This document shows positions 25,117 to 33,851 of a stretch of DNA of 34,013 nt, in pieces. The number at the start of each line of letters is the position of its first letter. The first letter of the stretch is position 1. The notes beneath the pieces are model-generated. The model searched no databases. It saw nothing but the letters and a program-made list of their open reading frames with translations, and was not told the DNA's origin. The stretch comes from Bacteroidota bacterium (GTDB lineage Bacteria; Bacteroidota; Bacteroidia; Bacteroidales; VadinHA17), in NCBI GenBank assembly GCA_011042635.1, contig DQWH01000190.1, positions 1 through 34,013 of the forward strand, in the 5' to 3' direction. The position numbers were made by a program, and so were the translations under genes.

Positions 25117-26793
25117 ATGAAAAAAGTCTTCCTGCCCGCCTTTGCCTGTATTATTCTCCTGACCGGTTGTAACGGGCTCCACTCTGACCGGGAAAAGGGG
25201 GAAACGGTGGAAAGCGTTCCCTTTGTGTGGGACAATGCCAGCATTTATTTTTTGCTGACCGACCGCTTTTGCAACGCCGACCCTGCGAACGATGTTCATT
25301 TTAACCGCACGGCTGAAACCGCCCTGCTTCGGGGTTTTGAAGGAGGTGATTTCCAGGGCATCACGAAAAAAATCCGGGAAGGATATTTTGATTCTCTGGG
25401 AGTAAACGTGTTGTGGTTCAGTCCGGTGGTGGAACAGATCCACGGGCTGGTGGATGAAGGAACCGGTCCTACCTATGGTTTTCACGGATACTGGGCCAGA
25501 GACTGGACCAGCCTGGAGCCCAATTTCGGCACGGAGAAAGAACTACGGGAACTGGTAAGCACAGCCCACCGGCACGGTATACGGATCCTGATGGATGTGG
25601 TACTGAACCATACCGGCCCGGTAACGGAACGGGATCCTTTATGGCCCGGCGACTGGGTACGTACCGGCCCGCCATGCAGGTATGACAGTTTCGGGAGTAC
25701 CGTGAGCTGTACCCTGGTGGAAAATCTTCCCGATATCAGAACGGAACGTAACGAGGAAACGGAACTGCCCCCTTTCCTTCTGGAGAAATGGGAAAGGGAA
25801 GGCCGCCTGGAACGGGAACTGGCCGAACTGGATGCCTTTTTTAAAGAAACCGGATACCCCCGGGCCCCAAAATATTATCTGATCAAATGGATCATCGATC
25901 TGATCAGGGATTACGGGGTGGACGGATTCCGCGTGGATACGGCCAAGCATGTGGAAGAATCGGTATGGGCCGAACTCCGGAAACAGGCTGAGAGAGCCTT
26001 TTCGCAATGGAAGAAAGAAAATCCCGGAGAGATACCGGAAGGGCAGGATTTTTACCTGCTGGGGGAAGTTTATAACTATGGCATTTCTTCTACCTTCTAT
26101 TATGATTTCGGCGACAGGCAGGTGAATTATTTTGCCCATGGCTTCAGCAGCCTTATCAATTTCGAGTTCAAACACGATGCTACCCGCGACTATGAGGGAA
26201 TGTTCTCGAAATATTCCGGTCTGTTGAACGGGGAACTGGAAGAATACGGGGTGGTCAATTATGTGAGTTCCCATGATGACGGGTATCCCTATGACCGATA
26301 CCGCGAAAAGCCGCTGGAAGCGGGTACCCGACTTCTGTTATGCCCCGGTACGGCCCAGATCTATTACGGAGATGAAACTGCCCGGAGCCTGGATATACCC
26401 GGGGCAGAAGGTGACGCCAGCCTTCGCTCGTTTATGAACTGGGAGGCTCTGGAAGCAGGCGGGGGAGAGGGAAAGCCCACGGCCCGGGAGGTGCTGGAAC
26501 ACTGGAGGAAACTGGGAAGGTTCAGGGCCGAACATCCGGCGGTGGGCGCCGGTGTGCACCGGATGATATCGGAGGATCCGTATCTGTTCATCCGTACCTG
26601 GCAGGACGAGGGTCATGCCGATACCGTTCTGGTAGGGCTGGATCTTGATCCCGGAAGGCATATCCTGAATGTGGAAGGGATTTTTGAGAACGGGTCCCGG
26701 CTTCAGGAATACTATTCGGACAGAGAAGTAATGGTAAACAATGGCAGAGTAAGCATCGACACCGCATCCGGCATCATTCTGCTGGGTAGTTGA
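25117..26793 (+). CDS. GH13 alpha-amylase lipoprotein, MalS-like
   Basis: A 558-residue protein with a lipoprotein signal (MKKVFLPAFACIILLTGC, Cys18). The GH13 domain opens FLLTDRFCNADPAND and has GGDFQGITKKI and the region I motif DVVLNHTG. The three catalytic acids are Asp274 (GVDGFRVDTAKH), Glu317 (LLGEVYN) and Asp387 (YVSSHDDG). The inserted segment between barrel strands and the overall order resemble E. coli periplasmic alpha-amylase MalS. It is probably periplasmic-facing and membrane-tethered, releasing short maltodextrins for import. The residues after Cys (NGLHSDRE) are not a clear surface-export signal. Its stop is only 14 bases from the convergent T9SS amylase stop. Confidence 0.9.
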   Translation: MKKVFLPAFACIILLTGCNGLHSDREKGETVESVPFVWDNASIYFLLTDRFCNADPANDVHFNRTAETALLRGFEGGDFQGITKKIREGYFDSLGVNVLWFSPVVEQIHGLVDEGTGPTYGFHGYWARDWTSLEPNFGTEKELRELVSTAHRHGIRILMDVVLNHTGPVTERDPLWPGDWVRTGPPCRYDSFGSTVSCTLVENLPDIRTERNEETELPPFLLEKWEREGRLERELAELDAFFKETGYPRAPKYYLIKWIIDLIRDYGVDGFRVDTAKHVEESVWAELRKQAERAFSQWKKENPGEIPEGQDFYLLGEVYNYGISSTFYYDFGDRQVNYFAHGFSSLINFEFKHDATRDYEGMFSKYSGLLNGELEEYGVVNYVSSHDDGYPYDRYREKPLEAGTRLLLCPGTAQIYYGDETARSLDIPGAEGDASLRSFMNWEALEAGGGEGKPTAREVLEHWRKLGRFRAEHPAVGAGVHRMISEDPYLFIRTWQDEGHADTVLVGLDLDPGRHILNVEGIFENGSRLQEYYSDREVMVNNGRVSIDTASGIILLGS

Positions 26794-26807
26794 TATTCAT
26801 ATGATCG

Positions 26808-29597
26808 TCAGTGTTTTATCATACGAGTGGTCCCCCGGGAATTTTCTCCTTCCACCAGGATGAAATACAGGCCGGGTTTGGCCGGTGCACCATCGCTTGT
26901 AGTCCCGTCCCAGACAAAACGGAACAACCCGTTCCCCGCGGAATGGATTTCACGTTGGACAATGATTTTCCCGCTGATATCAAAAATTCGAAACCGGGCG
27001 CTTCTGTCATGACCGGCATACCATTCCAGGCTTACAGGCCCCGATGAGGGATTGGGCCAGGCATGAACGGAGCCTTCGGGAACCGAAGGAAAAGGAACAT
27101 CTTCGGCCGAAACCACAAACCGGGGTCGTGTCAGCTTCCGGTTGGTATACAGGCGGTATTCCCCCGGAGCCAGGGTGATGGGGTTATTGACATCGGTAAC
27201 TTCCAGGCTGTCGCCGGAAAAATATTCATACCATTTTCCCGTATTCTGAAAAGCCGGATTGACGGTTCCTTCTACCAGATCGAAATTGCCCAGGATCACC
27301 ACATCCATATCGGGATGGTTCAGGTTGATCCTTTTCCGGGAACCGGCCAGAGAATACTGATAGTCGGAAGTGGAGAAGACTTCATGATCTTTCCGCAAAC
27401 CGGCCATGAAGCTGAACAGCTGGTAGATCCTGTGCCGGGGATGGTACCAGACATAATCCCAGCGAATGGGCTTCTCGCCTAACCGGCCGTTGTAATCGAT
27501 GGAATAATCATATCCCAGTTCGCCGAACTGCCAGATCATTTTCGGCCCGGGCAGGCCCAGCAGGAAGACGGTGGCCAGTTCCATTCTGGAAAGGGCGGTT
27601 TCCAGGTTGCGGGTGCTGTAACCCGGCAATTCGGCACCGTAAGTGAGCATTTTGTACATCAGGCGTTCTTCGTCATGACTTTCCATGTAGGTGATCAGGT
27701 GGGGTACCGTCCATCCTCTTTCCACTGATGAGCCCCAGCTCAGGTCGGAGCTGTAGCCCATAACGGCCTCTGCGTATTCGTAGTTCAGGTTCCCCCACAG
27801 CATCATTCCGTATTCGGCCAGTTCTTTCTCTTCCGTATTGTCGGCAAAATGTTCCAGAATGACATAAAAATCCGGGTTCAGACTCCACATATAATCGGCA
27901 TACATTTTCCAGATGGCCACCCTGGTTTCGTCATATGTGCCCCAGGCAGCCACGTTGCCCAGGGTATTTTTCTGGGTGAATCCTTTGCTCAGGTCGAAAC
28001 GGTACCCGTCGGCCCGGTAGTTTTCCATCCAGTGTTTCATTACACGCTTTGAAAAGTTACGTGTGTGAACGCTTTCATGATTGAAATCGTATCCAACATT
28101 ATAGTCATGAGTGGGTACCGGGTTGTACCAGGGGTTTTCAGCAGAAGGCCGTTCGTTGGCTTCGTCCCAGTAAAGCCTGACCATGGGCGATTGCCCGAAG
28201 GAATGATTCAGCACCATATCGAGAATCACCGCCATGTTCCTTCCGTGGCACGAATCGATAAAGGCTTTCAGGTCGTCAGCCGGTCCGTAATATTTGTCGG
28301 GAGCAAAGTAAAAGGAAGGATTATAACCCCAGCTCAGGTTCCCCTCGAATTCATTTACGGGCATCAGCTCGATGGCATTAACCCCGAGGTTTTCCAGATA
28401 GTTCAGGGTGTCGGTAAGGGTTTGCCAGTCGTGGGATTCCAGAAAATCGCGCAGCAGGAGTTCGTAGATCAGCAGGTTCTGCTTACCGGGAAGGGTGTAT
28501 GTGTCATGGGTCCACATATATTCCTCCCCGCCTGTTTGAAATACGGATACGGGTTCTGTGGTGTATCCTGTGGGATAGGGCCTGAGATCAGGGTAGGTTT
28601 CTTTGCTGATGTACGGGTCGTTCCAGGGATCCAGCACTTTTTCGGTGTACGGATCGGCAATGCGCAGTTCCCCGTCCACCAGGTACTGAAAGGCGTACTC
28701 CACCCCGGCTTCCATATCCGTCAGGGTGATCCACCAGCGGTTGGTTACGGGGTCCAGGTTCATACGCGAGGTGGAGGAAGGGGTCCAGTTGTTAAAATCC
28801 CCGATTACAAACACATGTTCCTTCCCGGGGGCATGCAGCACCAGGTGTACGGTGTGATCGTCCACCGTATTGATCCCGTCAATGGCTCCTTCGGGCAGGG
28901 TTTGATAAACCGCATCGCCCAGAATATGGACAAATACGGAATCGACAGCCGATTCCTCAGCCGTTTCGGCCGTTACTTTGATCCGGTAATCGCCCGGATC
29001 GGGGAATTGGAACAGATGGGAAAGATCTGTACCGGTAACCGATGTTACCTCCGATCCGTTCAGAAAAAGGGTCATGTCGGCTTCCTCGCTGGCGATGGCT
29101 TCCAGGGAAATATTACTGGAAGGTTCGGCAATGGTCAGTTCTTCCGGGGAAGTGATGGAAACGCTCAGGCCTTCGGGATACACCTCGATAAATATATCGG
29201 GGCGGGTCTGCTTATCCCCCGCGGCATTCCGGAAAACAAAAGCAAGTTCCTTCACGGTTTCACCTGCCTCCACACCATAATAGGTTCTGATATCGGGAGT
29301 GATGACCAGTTCGTACAGGTAATCGCCCAGGTAGTTCAGTTTGGGCTGGGTGGTGTTGTCCCCCCAGGTGCCGATCACATGTTGCCAGCTGGTGCTGCCC
29401 TCGATAATCACGCCGGTATGGGCATATAGTTCTCCTGTGTAGTTTTCCAGTTCCCCTCCTTCATCCTGGCTGGTGTTGTAGTATACCCTGACTTCTTCAC
29501 CGGCAGTGGGGAAGCCGGGGTCGGTGGTGACCATCTGGGCGGAAAGGGTTCCGGTGATACATACCAGCACCGGCAGGAGGAATGGTTTCCTTTTCAT
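26808..29597 (-). CDS. Multidomain GH13 alpha-amylase exported by T9SS
   Basis: A 929-residue protein with a signal peptide (MKRKPFLLPVLVCITGTLSAQ). Residues 22-140 form a starch-binding-like beta domain beginning VTTDPGFPTAGEEVRVYYN. A second Ig-like domain covers about 145-228. A CBM48/N-domain (about 245-340, HVFVIGDFNNWTP) precedes the GH13 barrel (about 375-760). Catalytic residues are Asp535 (ADGYRFDLSKGF), Glu582 (VILEHFAD) and Asp642 (MESHDEERLM). The last roughly 80 residues (HAWPNPSSGPVSLEW ... KPGLYFILVEG) form a type A T9SS sorting domain, which places the enzyme outside the cell. It is the last gene of the Sus-type operon, 25 bases after susA, and takes the role that surface lipoprotein SusG has in Bacteroides. 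Confidence 0.93.
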   Translation of the reverse strand: MKRKPFLLPVLVCITGTLSAQMVTTDPGFPTAGEEVRVYYNTSQDEGGELENYTGELYAHTGVIIEGSTSWQHVIGTWGDNTTQPKLNYLGDYLYELVITPDIRTYYGVEAGETVKELAFVFRNAAGDKQTRPDIFIEVYPEGLSVSITSPEELTIAEPSSNISLEAIASEEADMTLFLNGSEVTSVTGTDLSHLFQFPDPGDYRIKVTAETAEESAVDSVFVHILGDAVYQTLPEGAIDGINTVDDHTVHLVLHAPGKEHVFVIGDFNNWTPSSTSRMNLDPVTNRWWITLTDMEAGVEYAFQYLVDGELRIADPYTEKVLDPWNDPYISKETYPDLRPYPTGYTTEPVSVFQTGGEEYMWTHDTYTLPGKQNLLIYELLLRDFLESHDWQTLTDTLNYLENLGVNAIELMPVNEFEGNLSWGYNPSFYFAPDKYYGPADDLKAFIDSCHGRNMAVILDMVLNHSFGQSPMVRLYWDEANERPSAENPWYNPVPTHDYNVGYDFNHESVHTRNFSKRVMKHWMENYRADGYRFDLSKGFTQKNTLGNVAAWGTYDETRVAIWKMYADYMWSLNPDFYVILEHFADNTEEKELAEYGMMLWGNLNYEYAEAVMGYSSDLSWGSSVERGWTVPHLITYMESHDEERLMYKMLTYGAELPGYSTRNLETALSRMELATVFLLGLPGPKMIWQFGELGYDYSIDYNGRLGEKPIRWDYVWYHPRHRIYQLFSFMAGLRKDHEVFSTSDYQYSLAGSRKRINLNHPDMDVVILGNFDLVEGTVNPAFQNTGKWYEYFSGDSLEVTDVNNPITLAPGEYRLYTNRKLTRPRFVVSAEDVPFPSVPEGSVHAWPNPSSGPVSLEWYAGHDRSARFRIFDISGKIIVQREIHSAGNGLFRFVWDGTTSDGAPAKPGLYFILVEGENSRGTTRMIKH

Positions 29598-29622
29598 CGG
29601 CAGCAGGTTGTTTGTTGGTTCG

Positions 29623-31461
29623 TTATTCCAGTTCCAGGATCAGGGGTGTCTTTGCAGGCAGGGTCAGTGTGCCGGTAAGGGAAAGCGTTTCACCGGTGAT
29701 CACATTCCTGCCCGAGGTGCAGGACCCGGTTGCTTCAATGAACCTGGAAGTATCCAGCAGGGTTTCTTCCCGGTTTTTATTGAGGATGACCATGATCTTC
29801 TGATGGTTGTTGTACCTGAAATACACATACACTCCTTTTTCAGGGGCGAAGTGGGTCAGGTTTCCATGGTGGATCACCTCATTTTCTTTTCTCCAGTTCA
29901 GGAGGGTTTTCATGTATTGCTGAAAATCAAGGGCTTCTTTTGACAGGCCCCTGCCGGTGAATGCATGGACCTTGTCGCCGGGCCAACCCCCGGGAAAATC
30001 TTTTCTGATGAATTCATGCCGGTCCCCTTCTTCATGGGTCATGAGTATTTCCGTTCCGTACATGATCTGGGGAATGCCCCGCATGGTGAGGATATAAGCC
30101 ATTCCCAGCTTCATGAGTTCGGTATCCTGACCCACCTGCATGAAAAACCTGGCCATGTCGTGGTTATCGGCAAAGATCACCAGGTTTCCGGGGTCAGGAT
30201 ACACCGCATCGTTGACCATAGCCTCATAGAGTGCCACCAGGCCGGTGTTGAAAGTTTCATCTTCCGTTAATGCCCGGAACAGGGCGTGCTGCAGGGGAAA
30301 ATCCATAAGGGAAGGCAGGTTTCCGCGATAGCCGTCGTGATTCTTCTTTCCTTTCTGCCAGTAGGAAACTATTACCGGGTTGGTTGACCATTCTTCCCCT
30401 ACGATATTGAAATGGGGGTATTCCTCCAGAACACTCCGGCACCATTCGGCCATAAAATCCTTGTCGGGATAGGGGTAGGTATCCATCCGGATCCCGCTGA
30501 GGCCGGCATACTCAATCCACCAGATGCTGTTCTGTATGAGGTACCGGGCCAGAAAAGGATTTTGCTGGTTAAGGTCGGGCATGGAAGGAACGAACCAGCC
30601 GCGGGTCATGTATTCCCGGTCGTAACGGGATGCATAGGGATCCTGCTGTGCCGTGCGGCGGTGGTTGGTGGGGGTATATTCCGGATAGAAATTGATCCAG
30701 CTTTTCATGGGGACGTCTTTCATCCACCAGTGTTCTGAACCGCAGTGGTTCAGCACCATGTCCATGATGAGTTTGATGCCTTTTTCCTTTGCTTTCTGTC
30801 CCAGGGTACGGTAATCTTCATTGGTCCCGAAACGGGGATCCACGCGGTAGAAATCGGTGATGGCATATCCGTGGTAAGAAGTGCGGGGCTGGTCGTTTTC
30901 CAGCAGAGGGTTGGTCCATAGGGCTGTAAATCCCATACCGGCCAGGTAATCCAGGTGGTTCAGAATGCCCCGGATATCGCCCCCGTGCCGGCCCTGGGGA
31001 TTATTTCTGTCGGATCCTTCCTTCATACCTTCTATATCATCGTTTCCGGGATCCCCGTTGGCAAAGCGATCGGGCATCAGCAGATAGATCACATCGCAGG
31101 CACTGAATCCTTCCCTCTGTGCAGAATGTTCTTCTCTTTCCAGTAGGGGATATTCCAGCGTAGCCACGATTTCTCCGTTTTTCCGGAATACCAGGGGTAC
31201 CCTGCCCGGTTTCACATGCCGGTCGAGCCGCAGGTCGATGAAAAGGTACCGGGGGTTTTCCACACTGGTGACGGCTTCCAGGCTAACTCCTGGATAATCG
31301 GCTATTACTTCGGCTCCGGAAATTTGCTGGCCGTAGACCATCAGCTGCAGAGCCGGATTTTTCATTCCGGTCCACCAGAAGGGAGGCTCCACCCTGCTGA
31401 TCTGTGCCATGACGGCAGGTATCAACAGAAGGGAAGCCAGAAGGAGTGTTATTCTTTTCAT
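29623..31461 (-). CDS. susA: Neopullulanase/cyclomaltodextrinase, SusA-like GH13
   Basis: A 612-residue protein (B. thetaiotaomicron SusA 617) with a signal peptide (MKRITLLLASLLLIPAVMAQ), so probably periplasmic. Residues about 21-110 form the cyclomaltodextrinase N-domain (ISRVEPPFWWTGMKNPALQ). The GH13 barrel starts DVIYLLMPDRFANGDP. Catalytic residues are Asp327 (GIRMDTYPYPD), Glu356 (IVGEEWS) and Asp435 (FADNHDMARF). A C-terminal beta domain closes the chain. It is expected to cut cyclodextrins, pullulan and maltodextrins taken up through SusC/SusD. It starts 28 bases after the GH53 gene and is followed by the T9SS amylase, all on one operon. Confidence 0.92.
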   Translation of the reverse strand: MKRITLLLASLLLIPAVMAQISRVEPPFWWTGMKNPALQLMVYGQQISGAEVIADYPGVSLEAVTSVENPRYLFIDLRLDRHVKPGRVPLVFRKNGEIVATLEYPLLEREEHSAQREGFSACDVIYLLMPDRFANGDPGNDDIEGMKEGSDRNNPQGRHGGDIRGILNHLDYLAGMGFTALWTNPLLENDQPRTSYHGYAITDFYRVDPRFGTNEDYRTLGQKAKEKGIKLIMDMVLNHCGSEHWWMKDVPMKSWINFYPEYTPTNHRRTAQQDPYASRYDREYMTRGWFVPSMPDLNQQNPFLARYLIQNSIWWIEYAGLSGIRMDTYPYPDKDFMAEWCRSVLEEYPHFNIVGEEWSTNPVIVSYWQKGKKNHDGYRGNLPSLMDFPLQHALFRALTEDETFNTGLVALYEAMVNDAVYPDPGNLVIFADNHDMARFFMQVGQDTELMKLGMAYILTMRGIPQIMYGTEILMTHEEGDRHEFIRKDFPGGWPGDKVHAFTGRGLSKEALDFQQYMKTLLNWRKENEVIHHGNLTHFAPEKGVYVYFRYNNHQKIMVILNKNREETLLDTSRFIEATGSCTSGRNVITGETLSLTGTLTLPAKTPLILELE

Positions 31462-31489
31462 TTGAAAAGGGGTGAATTGTGTGATTGGG

Positions 31490-32653
31490 TCAGAAGGTAT
31501 AAGGATGTGTCATGTATTGCATTCCCTGAATCACATTCCCCTCGAAATCGAAGAGGGTGTTGCATTCCCAGGCTGAGCCCTGTCCCCACTGGGTTTTCAT
31601 TTCGGAAGTGATCCAGGCAGGTTCCCAGTAAAAGATCCCTTTTCCTCCCCCGTCAATGATTTCCTGGGTGAGTTTTACCAGATATCGGTATTGTCCCTCG
31701 GCAGTGGCGGGATAATCCGGGTCCAGTTTGGCCGTATCGATGATATTGTGGTAATCATCGGCGTATCCGGTGGTCCAGGGGTAAGCTGTTTCCGTAATCA
31801 TGACATCCCGCCCCAGGGATATTCTGATGTGTTCCGTAAAATTGCTCACGCGTTCGAGCTCTACTTCCGACCATATATAATAATAGGAAAACCCGACCAC
31901 ATCGAAATCATTCAGCCCGGCTTCTTCCAGCCCCTGGAACCATGGGACCACGTTCTCGGGCTGGGCTATGTGTATAATAACCTTCGGGGAAACGGATGCC
32001 TCGCTGCCTGCATCCCGTACGGCCTGTATGCCGGCGTTCAGCAGGTAAACAAAATTTTCCTCGTTGCCGTCCCAGCGGTTCCCGGCAGGTAGCAGAAAGC
32101 CCGGATTGATCTCATTTCCCACCTGGACGTATTCCGGCATCATGCCCTGTTGTTCCAGGTGTTGCAGAACATTCAGGGTATAATGATATATGCTGTCGTG
32201 GAGTATGTCAGGAGAAAGGCCTTCCCAGGCAGCCGGAGGGAGCTGGCGGGAAGGGTCGGCCCAGGTATCGGAATAGTGAAAATCGAGGCAAACCTGCATG
32301 CCCTGTTCTTTTGCACGGGCGATGGCCAGGGTCACGTCGTTCAGGTCGTTGTACACTTGTGTCCCCTTTTCCCCGTATATCTCTTTTGTCCATACGGGTG
32401 TATGAAACAGCCTGAACCGGGCGACATTGGTCCCGTATTCACGGAAGATCCGGTAGGGATCTTTTATCTTCCCGGAATCTCTGTACGTTCCGTTATGATC
32501 AAGGATCTGGTTCACATAGGAAAGATCGGCTCCCATCACCATTTGGTCGGGAGTGTAAAATACGGGTTCTTTCATGTTTTCCGGTTTTTCCTGTTTGCAT
32601 GAGAGGCAGGCCAGGAACAGGATCGGAATAAAATGCAGAAGAGAGTTTTTCAT
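31490..32653 (-). CDS. GH53 endo-beta-1,4-galactanase lipoprotein
   Basis: 387 residues from the ATG at 32653. An earlier in-frame ATG adds eleven residues that would precede the signal. MKNSLLHFIPILFLACLSC with Cys19 is a lipoprotein signal. The GH53 domain covers residues about 36-385: MGADLSYVNQI, VARFRLFHTP and CLDFHYSDTWADP. The acid/base is Glu181 (YVQVGNEINPG) and the nucleophile Glu288 (MITETAYPW). GH53 enzymes cut beta-1,4-galactan side chains of pectic arabinogalactan. It lies directly between susE and susA, separated from susE by a 19-bp hairpin. Its presence in an otherwise alpha-glucan operon is unexpected. Confidence 0.92.
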   Translation of the reverse strand: MKNSLLHFIPILFLACLSCKQEKPENMKEPVFYTPDQMVMGADLSYVNQILDHNGTYRDSGKIKDPYRIFREYGTNVARFRLFHTPVWTKEIYGEKGTQVYNDLNDVTLAIARAKEQGMQVCLDFHYSDTWADPSRQLPPAAWEGLSPDILHDSIYHYTLNVLQHLEQQGMMPEYVQVGNEINPGFLLPAGNRWDGNEENFVYLLNAGIQAVRDAGSEASVSPKVIIHIAQPENVVPWFQGLEEAGLNDFDVVGFSYYYIWSEVELERVSNFTEHIRISLGRDVMITETAYPWTTGYADDYHNIIDTAKLDPDYPATAEGQYRYLVKLTQEIIDGGGKGIFYWEPAWITSEMKTQWGQGSAWECNTLFDFEGNVIQGMQYMTHPYTF

Positions 32654-32686
32654 ACCAAGAGAATATAACATAAAATTAACTAACAA

Positions 32687-32728
32687 GATAAAAAGAGGTT
32701 ACCCCGTGCGGGGTAACCTCTTTTTATC
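32687..32728 (-). terminator. Perfect 19-bp hairpin between susE and the GH53 gene
   Basis: Bases 32687-32705 pair without mismatch to 32710-32728 around a 4-base loop. The stem has a G+C-rich top, and on both strands it ends in a run of five T within the stem. It lies 13 bases after the susE stop. It looks like a strong intrinsic terminator or a processing/stability element that lowers transcription from susE into the enzyme genes. Confidence 0.8.
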
Positions 32729-32741
32729 CTACTCTAAACCG

Positions 32742-33827
32742 TCAATTCTTCTTGACCGTATAAGTATAAATGGCATCACTCAGGTCCAGTGTAATGGTAT
32801 AATTTCCTGCCTCGGCAATGGCGATGTTATCGCCACCGTATTCCAGGCTGCCGTCGGCTCCGGTGTCACCCAGGTTAATATCCCATCCGTCGTTGGCCCT
32901 GAACTTGATCTCACCGGCCGTGAGATCGACGGTCAGGGTCCACACATCCTCAATGGGATCGTAGGTCATATCGGTGTCGTTATCCCATTGTCCGGGGGTG
33001 GCCGAACCGATCAGTCCCCAGTGGGTTTTGGTGTGCGAATAGGTGGCGTCGTTCAGGTTGGCTTTCACCAGGAACACGCCGGCCCCGCCGGTCACCACCT
33101 TGATATTGTTGCCGCCCCAGCTTCCGATCTGAAGGGTCCCTGATTCTCCGCCTGGATCGGGATCCCCGATGGTATAATCCTCCTCCCATCCGGCGACCAT
33201 GGTGAATTTATGGTACACTTCCGCTTCGTTGAAATAGAGGTAGCCTTCGTATTTACCGTCATCTTTCACTGAGAAGATGGTGGTGTGTTCATTGGCGGCA
33301 TCCCATTCTCCCCATTCGGGGTTCCATTCGTTCTGGTAACTACCCGGTACGTACAGTTTGGGATACACGATGATCTTCTCATAAGGAGTGACGGTTAATG
33401 CCAGGGGAGCGGAATACAGGGTATCCAGATCGGGATGGACGGTGGCCATGATCCGGATCTCCACATCTGCAGGCTCTTCGGGTTGCATTCCCATGGCAAG
33501 CAATGTACTGTTCATCTTACCGACGGTTACCGCCAGTTCCGTATTGTTCACCTTTCCCAGTTCGCGGGGCTCCTGGAAATTGTTGCCTGCCTCATCCAAA
33601 TGAATCCGGTAGGTCACGGAGGCCTGGAATCCGTAATTTGCAGGGTTCCAGGTGAATACTGCCAGAGTGTCTTCCTCGTTCTCCTCGAGCAGGACATAGC
33701 TGGTTCCCCCGGCCGGGCTGGTGAAGGCGGGATCACCCAGTACGTGGTAAACAGGATGGTCTTCCTCTTCGCAACCCACAGCCAGCACCAGGAGGGCCAG
33801 GATGAAAGTATAGAATATATTTTTCAT
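32742..33827 (-). CDS. susE: SusE-like starch-binding surface lipoprotein
   Basis: A 361-residue protein with lipoprotein signal MKNIFYTFILALLVLAVGC (Cys19) followed by EEED. Such an acidic stretch is typical of Bacteroidota lipoproteins sent to the cell surface. Residues about 25-150 form the SusE N-terminal Ig-like domain (FTSPAGGTSYVL, then AVFTWNPANYG). Two starch-binding domains follow (about 155-265 and 269-360). The second contains WGLIGSATPGQWDNDTDM and IKFRANDGWDINLGD, with aromatic residues at the likely glucan-binding face. It binds starch beside the SusC/SusD complex. It starts 24 bases after susD. Confidence 0.9.
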   Translation of the reverse strand: MKNIFYTFILALLVLAVGCEEEDHPVYHVLGDPAFTSPAGGTSYVLLEENEEDTLAVFTWNPANYGFQASVTYRIHLDEAGNNFQEPRELGKVNNTELAVTVGKMNSTLLAMGMQPEEPADVEIRIMATVHPDLDTLYSAPLALTVTPYEKIIVYPKLYVPGSYQNEWNPEWGEWDAANEHTTIFSVKDDGKYEGYLYFNEAEVYHKFTMVAGWEEDYTIGDPDPGGESGTLQIGSWGGNNIKVVTGGAGVFLVKANLNDATYSHTKTHWGLIGSATPGQWDNDTDMTYDPIEDVWTLTVDLTAGEIKFRANDGWDINLGDTGADGSLEYGGDNIAIAEAGNYTITLDLSDAIYTYTVKKN

Positions 33828-33851
33828 GGTTGTAATGTTTTTGGTGTTGGT

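Noticed and set aside
28065-29429. 454-codon plus-strand open frame
   Set aside because: It lies antisense to the T9SS amylase, which has complete catalytic motifs.
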